Shown: positions 10,310 to 22,714 of the stretch, piece by piece
How positions within the stretch are numbered: the first letter of the stretch is position 1
Layout of the letters: each line of letters opens with the position of its first letter
Assembly: GCA_001970855.1 (NCBI GenBank)
Contig: LSSN01003951.1
Location: 1-45,088 of the forward strand
Reading direction: 5' to 3'
Origin: Smittium culicis
Lineage: Eukaryota; Kickxellomycota; Harpellomycetes; Harpellales; Legeriomycetaceae
Length of the DNA stretch: 45,088 nt
Position numbers and translations under genes: made by a program
Notes under the pieces: generated by a model
Seen by the model: only the letters and a program-made list of their open reading frames with translations
Database searches by the model: none
What the model was told of the DNA's origin: nothing

Positions 10310-10366
10310 GTATTTTGCCCTTCATAAGATGATAATAAGTCTTCATGACTTCAACTAAAATTATCA
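10310..10366 (+). repeat. DIRS-A right terminus, outer part, displaced by DIRS-B
   Basis: Starts GTATTTTGCCC, continuing exactly where DIRS-A stopped at 6180. Its last 26 bases (10341-10366, containing GACTTCAACTAAAATTATCA) are the inverted complement of the second half of the DIRS-A internal complementary region (5912-5940). This marks the true right end of DIRS-A. Confidence 0.85.
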
Positions 10367-10616
10367 AAAAGAGCTTTGTATTATCCCAAATTTCTAAAAC
10401 AAAGGCAGCGAATTAAACAAGAGTGGCCTGGATAGAGAAAAATGAGGTTTGTGCGATTTTTTAAGGACTGCAAAAGAATATATTAGGTCTGTGTATTAGC
10501 ACACTATATATTTTGTCTTTTTGTAAGAGTTATTATCCAACATAATCAGATACTACTTACTGTAACAACATTTAAAAAAATCTATACAAAATCATTAGTA
10601 CCATTTCAAAGAAAAC

Positions 10617-11353
<737 letters not shown>

Positions 11354-11508
11354 TTGTACCAAAGACACAGATAATTTTAGCTAGATTTTTGTTATACATA
11401 ATATTTATATTTGTAATTTGAAATAGGAATAAAAATAGTAATGGAATTTAATAATTAATAGTATATAAGTATTTATATAAGCAATTGTAGTAGGTTTATT
11501 TAGTTTCG

Positions 11509-12804
11509 TTAGATTTTGATAGCAGTAGAGTCTAGTTCGCCTATGAATAGAGTCTTATCCGAGCTTGCAGAAAGTAGAACAGGCTCTTTTGGGTGGAAAT
11601 CGACTTGATTTACTATCCCTTTATGTCCGGGCAGCTTGTAAGTCATCGCGCTTGTTTGTATATCCCAAACAGCAACACATCGATCTGCTGTACCAGTACT
11701 CACTCTAGTTTCATCATAGCTAATGGCTGGTCTGATTAAATTATTGCTTATACTACTATTTGGTGACGATAATAGAGCGCCAAAAAATACTCTTTCTAGC
11801 CGAGCTTCTTGAGATACTGCAAAAGGGCGGATGTTCCATTTATTTACTGTGTTATCAGCTGAAGTTGAGATTAAAAAGTTTCCAGTTTTGGGGCTGGTTT
11901 GTAACCCAAGGATTGTATCTTGGTGGCCTCTAAGAACAAATACTGGTTGTGGTTTATTGTCTTTATCGTTTAGCTTCCGCACATCAAAAGCTGAAATATT
12001 CCCATCTATAGAACCAGCGAATATAGTATCACCCGCTAGAGAATATGCTACTGAAGTTATTGGAAGTTTATATTCGATCTGCGAAGTGCTTTTCTTTTGC
12101 CTAGAATCCCAAATCTAAATAAAAAAGTAGTAAAAAAATACATTTTTAGCAAAGAGGATTTTATCTTTAATAGCTTTTAGATGTTTAATCGATGAAATAA
12201 GCAGAATAATTACTAGAACAAAACCATCATCGCTGCCACTACTTAAAATATCGGCGCCGCCTGAATATCTGGATTGCGCACATGTGCTATTGACTATACC
12301 ACTATGTTCTTTATATCTTTTTAAACTTTTCCCAGTTACTGCATCGCTTATGACAACACTCTTGTCAGCGCTTACAGAATATAATCTCTCGCCATCAAAA
12401 GACCATTGAACTTGTAGAACAGCGTTTGAATGAGCGCGGATTACACCATAATTTTCGTTGGTGCCAAAAGTTTTCCACAAATAAATAGTTTTATCCATAG
12501 AGCTAGAGGCGAATTCATTCCCGCTTGGGCTAAACCGGCAACTTAGAACCTCGCCATCGTGACCACTCATTTGTACATTCGGCGCCTGAAGACTTGAGGT
12601 TCTTTTAACTTTATATTTGCTTGTTTTCGAGAGAGCCGATGATACGCTACCGTGTTTGACGCTAACTAATTGTGAATTGTCGAAATCTGTGGTTTCTTTT
12701 GAGCTACTATCGGGTTTAGACCTCTTTGTTAGGGCCATCGATGGTGCTGCCATTGATCCTTGGAGCCCTAGCACCGGGTCATCAGCTTTTCGTTTCGGAT
12801 CCAT
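11509..12804 (-). CDS. SNRNP40: U5 snRNP 40 kDa WD40 protein (SNRNP40 family)
   Basis: Two exons, 12804-12214 and 12114-11509, joined across a 99-bp GT-AG intron, give 398 residues. The protein is a seven-bladed WD40 propeller of the U5 snRNP, working in the spliceosome beside Prp8 and Brr2. A charged, Ser/Lys-rich tail (about 1-75) precedes the first repeat, SGHDGEVLSCRFSPSG (80-95). Repeats follow with DKTIYLW, ADKSVVISD, GSDDGFVL joined to IWDSRQ, GNISAFDVR, ADNTVNKWNIRPF and ADRCVAVWDIQ, ending with PGHKGIVNQVDFHP and SSDKTLFIGEL. The NKWNIRPF and final FHP...SSDK blocks are characteristic of U5-40K rather than other WD40 proteins. Splicing is needed to complete repeat 4. It converges with ARF and is divergent from PUF6. 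Confidence 0.92.
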
Positions 12805-13453
12805 AATAAAATTAGTTCTTACAAAAAAGCTTATATCTGACAGCTATTAAATTTGAATTATTTATTACTAACAGCGGATTGATGTGTATATAATTCACTT
12901 GACTACAAATAAATGATTAATGAATTTTCACAGTGAGATATATTTTTGTTTATGTTTGATATTTTTCACTTTCTAGATTTGTTGCCCAATCATTTTTTCT
13001 ATTGCTAGGTTAACATTATGCACCAATAAAATTAGCTATTCTTAATGAAGTTATAAAAATAATTAATAGATTAAGTTCGATGCAAATGGATAGCCAATAA
13101 TGATAATATGAAGCTATAAATGCTAGATCAACCAATATAATTGGCGATCAGAAAATTTCTTTTTTCTGCCTTGAATTTTTTTTACTAAAAAACGCAGGAA
13201 AAAAATTTTTTGTGATTTAAATTATAATATTAAAGATGACTAAATTTTTCTACGGTTTTTTGTTTAATTATTAAACAAGATAAAGTGATAAAATAGTAAT
13301 TTTCAGAAATTTTTAAAAATTTTCTATTCACTCTACTGTTTCGTCCTCTTTATATTTTACATCACGCTCAAGTTTACAGCATATATTATTCTTTGAAGAA
13401 AATAAAAAATATAGCAAACCACTAAAAAAGAAATTCCTAATAATATTTATAAT
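12805..13453. other. Divergent intergenic region SNRNP40/PUF6
   Basis: 649 bp of AT-rich DNA between two divergently transcribed genes; presumably holds both promoters. T-runs and short ORFs only. I see no repeat or RNA gene. Confidence 0.6.
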
Positions 13454-16220
13454 ATGAATAATAAAGCCGGGAAAAGAAAAAGCGACTTCAATTCTTCTAG
13501 TAAGAGCAAAGTAGCAAAAGTTCAAAAAACTAAACAAGCTTCTGCACCTAAAAAGCCTCAACAAAAAGATACCAACATTGATTCTAAAAAAAGAAAGCCT
13601 GTTACAATTGAAAAGAATTCATCTGATTCTGATAATGACGATTCGGAATACGATTCTGGTAGCGATTTAGAAGAACAAGACGTTTTATCAAACGGTGAGA
13701 ATGAGTCTGAGCAAAATGAAGATATGGATCTAGAAGAGGAAAGTGAAGAATCAAACAAAGTGCAAGAAAAACCTAAATTATATTCTAACGATCAGAACTC
13801 AAATAATAAAAGTAATTTTTTTATCAATTTATATGCCAATTATCTATCAACCTTATAAAAAATTTTCACCTTTTTATTTCAACTATTTTCTTTTTAATTA
13901 TACAGCCTCAGCAGAAAAAAATAGAGAACAAAAACTTCTAAAAGAACAAAGAAAGTCTGCCAAACCTGAATATCAATTAATTTCTGATCTTAAAAAGAGA
14001 TGGGAGATTTTTAGACGTAAAGATAATCCTCTTAATAAGCGCCACAAAGCTGTTGCCGAATCATTAGAAATGATCAAAGGAAAAATTAAAGAAGTTACTT
14101 TCAAGCATGATTGCAGTAGAATTATTCAGTCTATACTCAAGATTGGTGATTTGCAACAAAGAAACTTGGTTGCTGAAGAACTAAAAACTTCATATTTGGA
14201 CCTTTCTATGGGAAAATATGGAAAATACATAGTTATTCGAATCCTAAGATATTGGTATTAGCCTTTTCTAATAATTTATAACTTTATAAATCTTTATATT
14301 AAGCTCACTTCAAGGCTATTTCCTTCTTTTCTATAACTTTTTTTTTTAAAATTTTTTAAATAGTCCAACATACCGTGATCAAGTTATTTCCTCGTTTTAC
14401 GGAAATGTAAGAAAAATGATAAAATATAAAGAGTCTGCTGTTGTTCTTGAGGAATGCTACTCCACATGGGCTAATGCCACTCAACAATCTAAGCTTATCC
14501 AGGAATTCTATGGTCCTGAGTTCTCGATCTTCAAAGATGGGCCTCTAGATAAATTAAGCTCAATTAAAAAAAATTCAAATTCACGATTATCTGCTTCTGA
14601 TATTATCGCCGCATTCCCAGAAAAAAAGGTTTACATTCTTAAAAATTTGAAACAAACTATTGAATCTTTGCTCATTAAAGAAACTATCCAAAAGTCTATC
14701 GTTCATCGCTGTATTCTCGAATACATGTTGAACGCTGAATTGTCCGATGCTCAGGAAATGGCTGCTATATTGAAGGAAGTTATCGTTGAAATTCTACATA
14801 CTAAAGATGGATCGAAAGCAGGTGCTCTTTGTCTATTCTATGCTGCAAATAAGGTACTTTTCTCACCATCAACTTAGGCCAGCCTTTTATAATTTGCGTA
14901 CCTTTTTATTTTTTTTAAATTTATATCACGCTTAATTTATTTGATTTGTCAAAATTTTAGGATCGCAAATTTATCGTAAAATCGTTTAAACAGTACCTAG
15001 AAAAGATAGTTTGTGAAGAATTTGGACATTGGAATATGTTGGCAGCTTTGGACTCTCTTGATGATACAGTGTTTATGCACAAGTCTATAATTAGCGTAAA
15101 TTAACTAATTTATTATCAGCGCTATAATTTTATTCAATTAAACCATATATAACCTATACACCTATTGAATGTTTAAAGCTGTTACTCTTATGACAATTTT
15201 TTATAACACTTATTTCTTAAATAAATTACAATAGGATCTTGTAAAGCTTATTGACCAAGTTTCAAGCGATAGGCTTGGCAGACGTGTATTATTTTATATA
15301 CTTTGCGGTCGCAATGCAAAATACATTGGATCTGACGCTCTCGCATTTTTGAAGTCAGGCGATGAAATCCGTGCCAAGACATGGTAAAATAATAACTATT
15401 TTAATATATAATAACTAGGTTTTTTAGTGCTTTGCTATTAAAATTGATAAATTAAAGTTTTTAATACATTTTTATTGTAAATGTCTAGCAAAAAGGATGA
15501 TTCAGTAAGGCGCAAAGAATTAATTGGATATTTATCTCCATCGCTTTTAAAATGGGCAGAAAAAACCGCAACCAAGTCTATTAAAATCCCTCTAGACGCT
15601 CAATTACTTGTTGAAACATTAGTAAACTGTACAGGTAAGATTAATTTTAATTCATTAGAAAGCATATCTAGATCATTTTGAATCACGTGGGATATTCAGA
15701 TAGTTTGTATACAAGTGTATTTATAAATTCTATTAATATCATTTTATTTTTAGGTGATAAGACTCTTGTAATGAAGAATTTGTGCTCATTGCTTGAGTAT
15801 ACCGACGAGGAGAAAGTTATTATATCTGATGAAATGGAGAGCCTTCCAGAAGACCATATACTCAACAACTTTGCGGCATGTAGAGCATTTTCGCTCCTTG
15901 TTAGAGCTGACAAGGATTCTGATGAAGCTAGCACTAAATTTGGACCAATAATTTTGGAATCGATTAAAAACGTAGATGGGCTAATGAGGCTCCTGGTAAT
16001 TAAAGGCGAGTTTTTGTTAGTTAGCTTGCTTGAGTCGCCATTAACAGCGGAAGAAACAAAGAAAGAGCTTTCAGCGTATTTGGAACTAGTCAAAACAAAA
16101 CAGAAAGAGTCAAAAGCAAACCAAAATGGCAAAAAGGCGGATAAGAGCTCAAAGAATGCTAAAGGAGCTAAAAAGGAGTCTTGTTCAGTTTATGACATTA
16201 TTCTTCGACTACTAAACTAG
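13454..16220 (+). CDS. PUF6: PUF6/PUM3-type Pumilio-repeat RNA-binding protein
   Basis: Seven exons: 13454-13811, 13906-14254, 14364-14853, 14961-15095, 15235-15383, 15489-15634 and 15754-16220. All junctions are GT-AG and in phase, giving 697 residues. In yeast and animals this family binds RNA in the nucleolus and acts in 60S ribosome biogenesis and mRNA repression. The N-terminus (1-120) is Lys-rich and then acidic/Ser-rich (DSDNDDSEYDSGSDLEE). The divergent Pumilio repeats begin with KRRWEIFRRKDNP... and IKEVTFKHDCSRIIQSILK, then LSMGKYGKYIVIRIL, KIVCEEFGHWNMLAALDSLDD and LVKLIDQVSSDRLGRRVLFYIL. The C-terminal CPL-type region has KKDDSVRRKELIGYLSPSLL and a Lys-rich tail. Order and spacing match human PUM3 throughout. 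The small exons and six introns are the most in the window. Confidence 0.92.
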
Positions 16221-17162
16221 AATAATAATTGAAAATATTTTATTACTAAAAAAACTAAATAACCACCGTTTTTGTTATAGCGGCTTTTTTTTCCGTCTCA
16301 TTTCTTTCTTTCATTCTTTTTATAGCCAAGAACTTATTTCCTAAACCCCATTAGTTTATTATTTTAATAGCTTTTACTCTTTTTAAACTTCACTCATAAA
16401 ATTTATTCTCATATAATCTAATAATTTTTATCAGTCCTAGTGCAAATCGCTTTTGATATATTTTTGGTACAATGATGGCTAAATTAAAAGAGTTTAGCGA
16501 TGGGCGTAGTTCTGAACTGATAATAATCTTGAAATATCATTTTTCTAAAAAAATTTGGTGTTTATTAGATGGTTAAAGTGCTGATGAACGTTTCAAGTTA
16601 CGACAGTGGTATTGTATAATATTCACTAGTAACTTATAGATATAGTTGGTTTAGTGTTTTAAAAAGCCTCTAGTATAGTGGTAAAGAGAATGACTAGAAG
16701 TTTGATACAAGCGAAATTAAACTGGGAGAATAAAGTTTATTAGTAAAATTGTGAAAAAAGAAAAGTACTATTTTTACTATTTATAAAGTAGCCTATGAAT
16801 GTACAGATAAAAAAATAGTTGGTCGTGATAGGATAAAGCATCGAGATATATTAAATAATTATTGGCTAGTTATTGAAAATGTGCATTTTCTAGAGTATGA
16901 AGCAGCCAATAAGTATATTTAGTTGGAGAAGATGGACTGTTTATGCTTTTTGTTTATCCTTTCTGGTTATACTTTTCGCCGTAAAAAATTTGTGGTGATT
17001 AAATTTCCATTTGCATAACAAACACTTTCTAGTAAACGCTTTCTTAAAAAAAAAACTTTTTTCAAATTTTAGTATAATCATTTCTTAAAGTTTCTCTATA
17101 TAATTTATATCACTTCAATTGTTATAGTTGTTTTATTACGTTTATATTAGCAAATAGAAGAT
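16221..17162. other. Intergenic region PUF6-RMD5
   Basis: 942 bp without a gene. A weak inverted pair (ACCG...CGGC) followed by a T-run lies just after PUF6 (16264-16295) and may mark 3'-end processing. Sequences at 16473-16530 and 16671-16710 recall a box C/D snoRNA and a tRNA A-box but fail on other criteria. Confidence 0.5.
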
Positions 17163-18675
17163 ATGGAGTCGGTATATGCAGCAAACGGCAAGCTTAAATC
17201 GGCGCAGAGAAAGCTTCAGTTAAGCTCTGAAAAGTCGCTTGAAGAATTAATCGATCTCGTCAAGAATAGACTAGAAAAACTTTCAGATCAAGGTAGCGCT
17301 TATAGAATATAGTTCCAAATAAATTGAAACTCCTATTATTTATTTAAAAGCAAATTACGTGGTTTGGACTTAATTTAAATAGTTTTTATATTTTAACCAT
17401 CTATGTCCAATTAAGTATGTAAGACTATATCTAAAACTCTATGTTTTTTGTATTATCTAATAGACGAAGCGGGTGAAGACGATATTGCAATCCTGAAATT
17501 TAAAGGAGCTACAACATTACAAGATCTCAAAAACAATCAAAAAGATTTATACACAGCAGTTTCTAAGCAAGGAAAAGTAATCGATAAGATTTCAAAAATA
17601 GATTTAGATAATTGCTGCAACCCTAAGCTTTTTGAAGGCAAAACGAGTTTGTTGGATTCAGAAATAGCCTTGCATCTTTTGAGGGGAGGAAATTTCAAAT
17701 TGGCAGAAGTATTTATTAAAGATTCAAATGCAGAAATACCAGATAATATCAAGAACGAGTTCTTTTGTCTGTATAGTATAACTTCAGACCTTAAGAAAAA
17801 AAAGCTAGATTCAGCGTTTGAGTAATATTTGGAATTTAATAGATTTTTTATTATTATTTTCTTTTTAACTAACAAGTATAATTTTTACTTTTTTAAAACG
17901 ATTTAGGTGGGTTGAGAGGTTTAAAGGGGAGCTTGGGGAGTTAGGATTCTTTTTAAGCTTTGAGCTGCACAAGCAAAGGTACATTCAATTAATAGAAAGT
18001 GGGGAGATACCAGCGGCACAGCAATACTCGCAGCGGAATTTTATTCAATTTTTACAAAGCTCGTTTCCTACGAGAGTTAAAACGCCTAAGGGCAGCGCAC
18101 ACCTTATTAAGACGGAGTACCTTACAGAGGCACGCAAGTTGATGGGGATTCTTGTATATGCGAAAAGGCTAGAGGCGTGTCCATACAAATCATATTTTGA
18201 TCCTGAGAACTACGACAAGTTGGTGAAGAACTTTTCGAATGTATTCTGTATAATGTTTGGATTTTCAGTGGAACCGCCATTATCGTGTGCGGTTAGTGCA
18301 GGGACAGTTTCGCTTCCGATAATATCGAAATACTCGCAGCTGATCCAGAACAATTCAGTAAAGCAAAAAACAGGCGGGGAGAAGGTATCAGACGCGAGTA
18401 AGCAGAAATGGTACAATAAGAAGGAGCTTGCAGTTGAGATTCCGCTAGATGGGAGCTTGAACTATCATTCGATCTTTGCTTGTCCGGTTAGTAAGGAGCA
18501 ATCTACACTTGAGAATCCGCCGATGATGATGCCGTGCGGACATGTTGTTTGTAAGGACAGTCTTGAGAAACTTTCAAGCAGTTCTAAAAGGTGCCATTCT
18601 AAGCAGTACCGTATTAAGTGCCCGTACTGCCCTGAATCAACTACATTGGAGGAAGCAAAACGCGTTTACTTTTAG
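17163..18675 (+). CDS. RMD5: GID/CTLH E3 ubiquitin ligase RING subunit (RMD5/RMND5)
   Basis: Three exons, 17163-17292, 17464-17821 and 17907-18675, give 418 residues. With its RING partner Fyv10/MAEA this protein forms the catalytic core of the GID/CTLH ligase, which in yeast degrades gluconeogenic enzymes. A helical N-terminus (1-60) is followed by LisH-like helices (SEIALHLLRGGNFKLAEVFI) and the CTLH helix pair (LDSAFEWVERFKGELGELGFFLSFELHKQRYI, split by intron 2). A CRA-type helical region follows. The degenerate RING begins FACPVSKEQSTLENPP (Cys355), then MMPCGHVVCKDSL (Cys373, His375, Cys378) and RIKCPYCPES. This is the RMND5 pattern, with CPV and the NPPM segment diagnostic. Exon 3 uses noticeably more G-ending codons than neighbouring genes. 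Tandem with PUF6. Confidence 0.93.
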
Positions 18676-20175
18676 AATAGTGAATATTTTTTTAACTGAA
18701 AGGGGGATGAGGACGGAGGCTATTACTTTTTTTTCAAATTTAACAACGTACATTATTACACCGCCGCCTTGGCCCCCATCCCATCCATTTTCTTTGAGAT
18801 ATATCTAATTCCTAAATACATGTATTTGATTTTTCTGAGATTGGTGTATACACATATTAGCTATAAATGAATAAATGAATATATGACCATACACGTGTAC
18901 ATTTAAACGAATTTTGTAATAAATGAAATGTATTGAGTTTTTTATTCCGTGTATTAGGATAAATATTTAAGGTATAGTAGTAGTTTATGAATTGGTACGT
19001 TGGCTAATATGATTAAAATGATATATCTTTTGATCGTACACGTTTTATATGTATATATTTTCAGTTAGTACTAACATTAGACTCGTGCCATCAATTAATT
19101 AATATTAAATTTTTATATGGGGCAAGTGATATGGGAAATAATTAAAGAATGAGTGCAATGTTACACAATGTGATCAAAATGTGATCTTGTTGCTGTTGTT
19201 TATAGTATTTGGGGGGCAACAACTAGAGTAACTCAAGTGGTAAGGATTCATAAATAGGCGCAAGTTTGGGAGAGTGGAAGTGTATGGACCGAAATATTGG
19301 CCGAAATCGCCTCATTATTATTATTTTTTTATTGCAACGAGTATAAGTACTGCATGAATAAAAACTTTTCTTTTGCATATTATAGTTTTAATTATTTTAA
19401 TTATATTTATATTTTTTTTAAACAGCGACTTGGTTTGAGTTTGAACAAATTTCAGTATCAACGTCAACATGCAACTGAGGTGAGGAGGGAGGGGGAGAGA
19501 AGTTTTTAACCCTTATTCCTTTCCCATCCAACACTCATTAAAAAAAAAAAATAGAATTTATTGATTCATTATGATTTTAAAACATGTTTTTTATTTGCTG
19601 TTATTATTCAATGTACCAGTATTTTTGCGAGGCTCAGAAATAAAGTGCTTTCGTTGAACGCAATTGGATACATTTGGTAGATAAAATTAGTTTATAGCCC
19701 GGGAAATGGATAGTAGGGTATTAAATCCCGATATTTTATCAGGAATAGTGTAAATGGATAACTATCAAAAAAATATAATAGCAAGATAAGAAATGGAAAT
19801 CGGAGGAGTTGATCACATGCGATACATTTTTATTTTTTTATTTTGTAAAAATAGCTAATTTTTTTGGTGTTGGGTCATGTGAATATAGCTATAAGTTTTT
19901 AAATTTTAAAATTTTAAATCTATTAGCTAGCGCACGTTTGACTATTATAAAGATATGACTTTAATGAGGGAACTAAAGCAAGTGAAAGAGGACTTTTTCA
20001 TTTTTTTTTTATCTTATCGATTAAAGATACAGAATAAATCTTTGCTTCAGTCATCTATAAAAAACCCCCCTGCAATATTAAGAAATGGATGTCTAAGTAT
20101 ATTTGTTGCTATTATAATTTTCGTTGCATATTGATATGACATGTAAGAGATGTCATTAATGGGCAGAAAAGTATT

Positions 20176-20250
20176 TTTTTTCCTTTTTTAGTGATTAAGA
20201 CGCCTTTTTTCCTTTTTTGGTGATTAGGATGCCTTTTTCGCTTTTTGTTT
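20176..20250. repeat. 29-bp tandem repeat, 2.5 copies
   Basis: Copy 1 (20176-20204) and copy 2 (20205-20233) share TTTTTTCCTTTTTT followed by GTGATTA and a GCC end, with three differences. A partial third copy follows. Confidence 0.8.
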
Positions 20251-22054
20251 TTGTTTTATATTATTTTTAATTTTTTTTTTTGGTGGTGAGTATTTTATGT
20301 TATTAAAAATAAAAATGAGTGACAAATATTTAAAGTTATACTTTAATTTTTTTTTTGGATCTGAAATGATTGCCATATTTGTACATCAACTAACTAATTA
20401 CTTTTTTTATAATTTGGTATTGATATCAACTTTATTTCAATTATTTTTTTATCTGTATGACTCAAATCGATTAGTAGAAAATTCAGTTATTGCTTTTTAA
20501 AATAAGGAGTGGGTTTGGTTGGATATACTGGCTTTATATAAGTATCAATGATTTTCGATACATGACAACGCCTTTATCCATTATACTTGTTAGCTCATGT
20601 GAGATGCTTAATTACCTCACAATTTGCTGATTTCGACATGTTTATATCATTTACGAGTAGCTTTTGACGAACCTATTCTATGAGCTATTCGAGCAGAATA
20701 AAACGCTTAGCTGTCAAACTTGATTATCCTAAATGTTTTTAAACGATATTCACATTCAAAGATAGCATTATAATCTATGAGAAAAATCCAAGGTCTAGAC
20801 TAAATTTTTCTTTACTTCAATTTTTTTTTTTTGGTGTTGAGGAGGAGGAGGAGGTCAAGAAGAGCAAACAGTTAGAAATTCGAGAATAAATAAACAATGG
20901 GCAAGCTCGGTCATCATTTATTTGTTTTTATTTTATTGTGGATCTTATAGGCGCAAACGACTGTAAAAAAATTAAATTCAGTTATAAAAATAGTGTGCAA
21001 TTCCACCAGCAATGCCAAAATATCCAGATTTACTTATTTAATTTACTTGGCCAAGGTATGGTAAAGTAGAGCGAAATTAATATCTTGAGAGACTTGCATA
21101 TTATAGATTCTGCTAAATGTGGCAAATGCATTGCCTTTCATTTATAACAAAAATAGCTTTGTATATGGGCGTTTATGCTGATGATTGAGATTCAAGTCTT
21201 GTACAATATATCCACTATTAATTGTCTATGAAATATTCTCATACTTTCAAGCTTTCTTACTTGTTTTTACTTTCTTCCCTCAGCTTGTTTTTCTGCTCTA
21301 TTGTTTGATTTTTGGGGATAAGGATGGGGTTGTGCGGGGCGTGTGTGAATGCCTAGACAATAATCTTTTGGTGTAAAGATTAATATTAAGACCAAGGCTA
21401 AGGTTAAGACTAAATCCTGTGAATACCATTGCATAGATTGTTTATCATTGCGGATTAATAATTACAGCCCATAAAATAAGAGCGGATATTACGCAGCAAT
21501 CCACAGTATTGCGCTTGATATCGGTCCTTTGTCTATTACTATTATATTTGCCAATTTATAAGCCTGATTACCTCGCCAAAAAAAAAAAAAAAACATAACC
21601 GCTTGCTGGTGATGCGAACAGTGATTGGCTGTAAGTGTTTGCTGTAAGGCCCAGTTCGTGGGTGAGGGGGAGGCAGCTGATTCGGCTACAGTTATAAAAC
21701 CTCCTCATCTAATCTACGGCATTTCTATGTCATTTTTACAATTCTGTGCACTTTAGCTCCCCGCCCCCCTTCATCTTCATTGGCGCATTTTCTGCTAATC
21801 CATTAGCCTATCAGTGATTATTGCGAGATGCCAACTGTAACTGGGTGGGGGGGAAATACTCAATTTGGACATATTGCTTTTCTGCTTTTGGCAAAGTCGC
21901 CTCTATCAATAAAGCTCCAGTTTTTAGATTAGGAAATTGTGTTACAAATATTCAGGTCTCTATAAATATTGGCTGGATGCGCTTTTTCCAATTTATTTTA
22001 ATTTCCGCTTTTCTTGATTCTTTCTTTTAGCTTATTAATTCGTAAATCAATCCC

Positions 22055-22202
22055 CTCTTAAAATACTTCTTTTCAAAATAATACACTCTTAAAATACTTT
22101 TCAAAATAATCCACTCTTAAAATACTTTTGAAAATAATCCGCTCTTAAAATAATTCTTTTGAAAATAATCATTCGTAAATTATTTCTTTTTAAAATAACC
22201 GC
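22055..22202. repeat. 28-32-bp tandem repeat, about 5 copies
   Basis: The unit is CTCTTAAAATACTTTTC followed by AAAATAATCC and one or two bases. Copies lie at about 22055, 22086, 22114, 22142 and a degenerate one at 22174. They differ by TTC insertions and substitutions. The array lies about 500 bp upstream of the bHLH start. Confidence 0.88.
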
Positions 22203-22714
22203 TTATTAAGTCACCCTTTTCGGCAACTAATGTCATCGTTGAAAATTCCCACTGCTCCTATTCGCCCATTCTCCATAGTAAATAAACAAATATTATAATT
22301 AAATAAATAAAAGATCTCTCAGTCTAATAAAGATATATTACTTCCACTTTCGCTTCCAAATCCAACTCCAATCCCCCTAATTACTTTTATTTTTTTTTCT
22401 TCTTCGTAACTTCTTCGTAACTCTGCTTTTTTTTTTTTTATAAATCATTTCTATTCCTCATTTACATCAATATTACGCGACTCTCTTTATCTTTACTCAT
22501 ATTCTCCTTATTTTGCCTCATTATCATCTCTCTCTTTCTCTAAATATCCCATTTCTACCCTCCCATATTTATACCTTCTTGTAATAATTATATCCCTCTC
22601 CCCTCTCCCCTCCCCCTTCACTCGTCAATTTTCTTAATTATTCCTCCCTTAACTTTAATCCTATTCTCACACTTACTCATCCTCTACAACTACTCCCCCC
22701 TCATTAAATATATT

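Larger units (their letters stand above)
1811..10366 (+). mobile_element. DIRS-A: DIRS-type retrotransposon, decayed, interrupted by DIRS-B
   Basis: A complete but inactive DIRS-type element in forward orientation. In order it has a left inverted terminal repeat, a gag-like region, reverse transcriptase plus RNase H, a tyrosine recombinase, an internal complementary region and a right inverted terminal repeat. The right repeat runs 6006-6180, is interrupted by DIRS-B (6181-10309), and resumes at 10310-10366. Rejoining the two halves recreates a sequence also present in the element's own internal complementary region (5881-5896), which supports the reconstruction. Coding parts carry many stops and frameshifts. 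DIRS elements integrate by a tyrosine recombinase rather than a DDE integrase, and here no clear target-site duplication is seen at the outer ends. Confidence 0.9.
18676..22714. other. 4-kb gene-less region upstream of the bHLH gene
   Basis: No supported ORF on either strand; the short ones are AT-rich and low in complexity. It holds two short tandem repeats (20176-20250 and 22055-22202), a relatively GC-rich patch (about 21600-21850) with an inverted CCAAT box (GTGATTGGCTG, 21621-21631), and a long T/C-rich tract (about 22360-22710) leading to the bHLH start. The last kilobase probably contains the bHLH promoter and leader. The remainder may be extended regulatory DNA or decayed repeats. Confidence 0.55.

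Noticed and set aside
16470..16535. Possible box C/D snoRNA (ATGATGG ... CTGA)
   Set aside because: The C box deviates from RTGATGA and no terminal stem flanks it.
16665..16725. tRNA-like sequence: TAGTATAGTGGTA resembles an A-box and AGTTTGATACA a B-box
   Set aside because: Spacing between the boxes is too short, the B-box matches poorly and no acceptor or anticodon stem can be drawn.
19220..19280. Another tRNA-like string (CTCAAGTGGTAAGGATTC)
   Set aside because: No B-box and no cloverleaf pairing.
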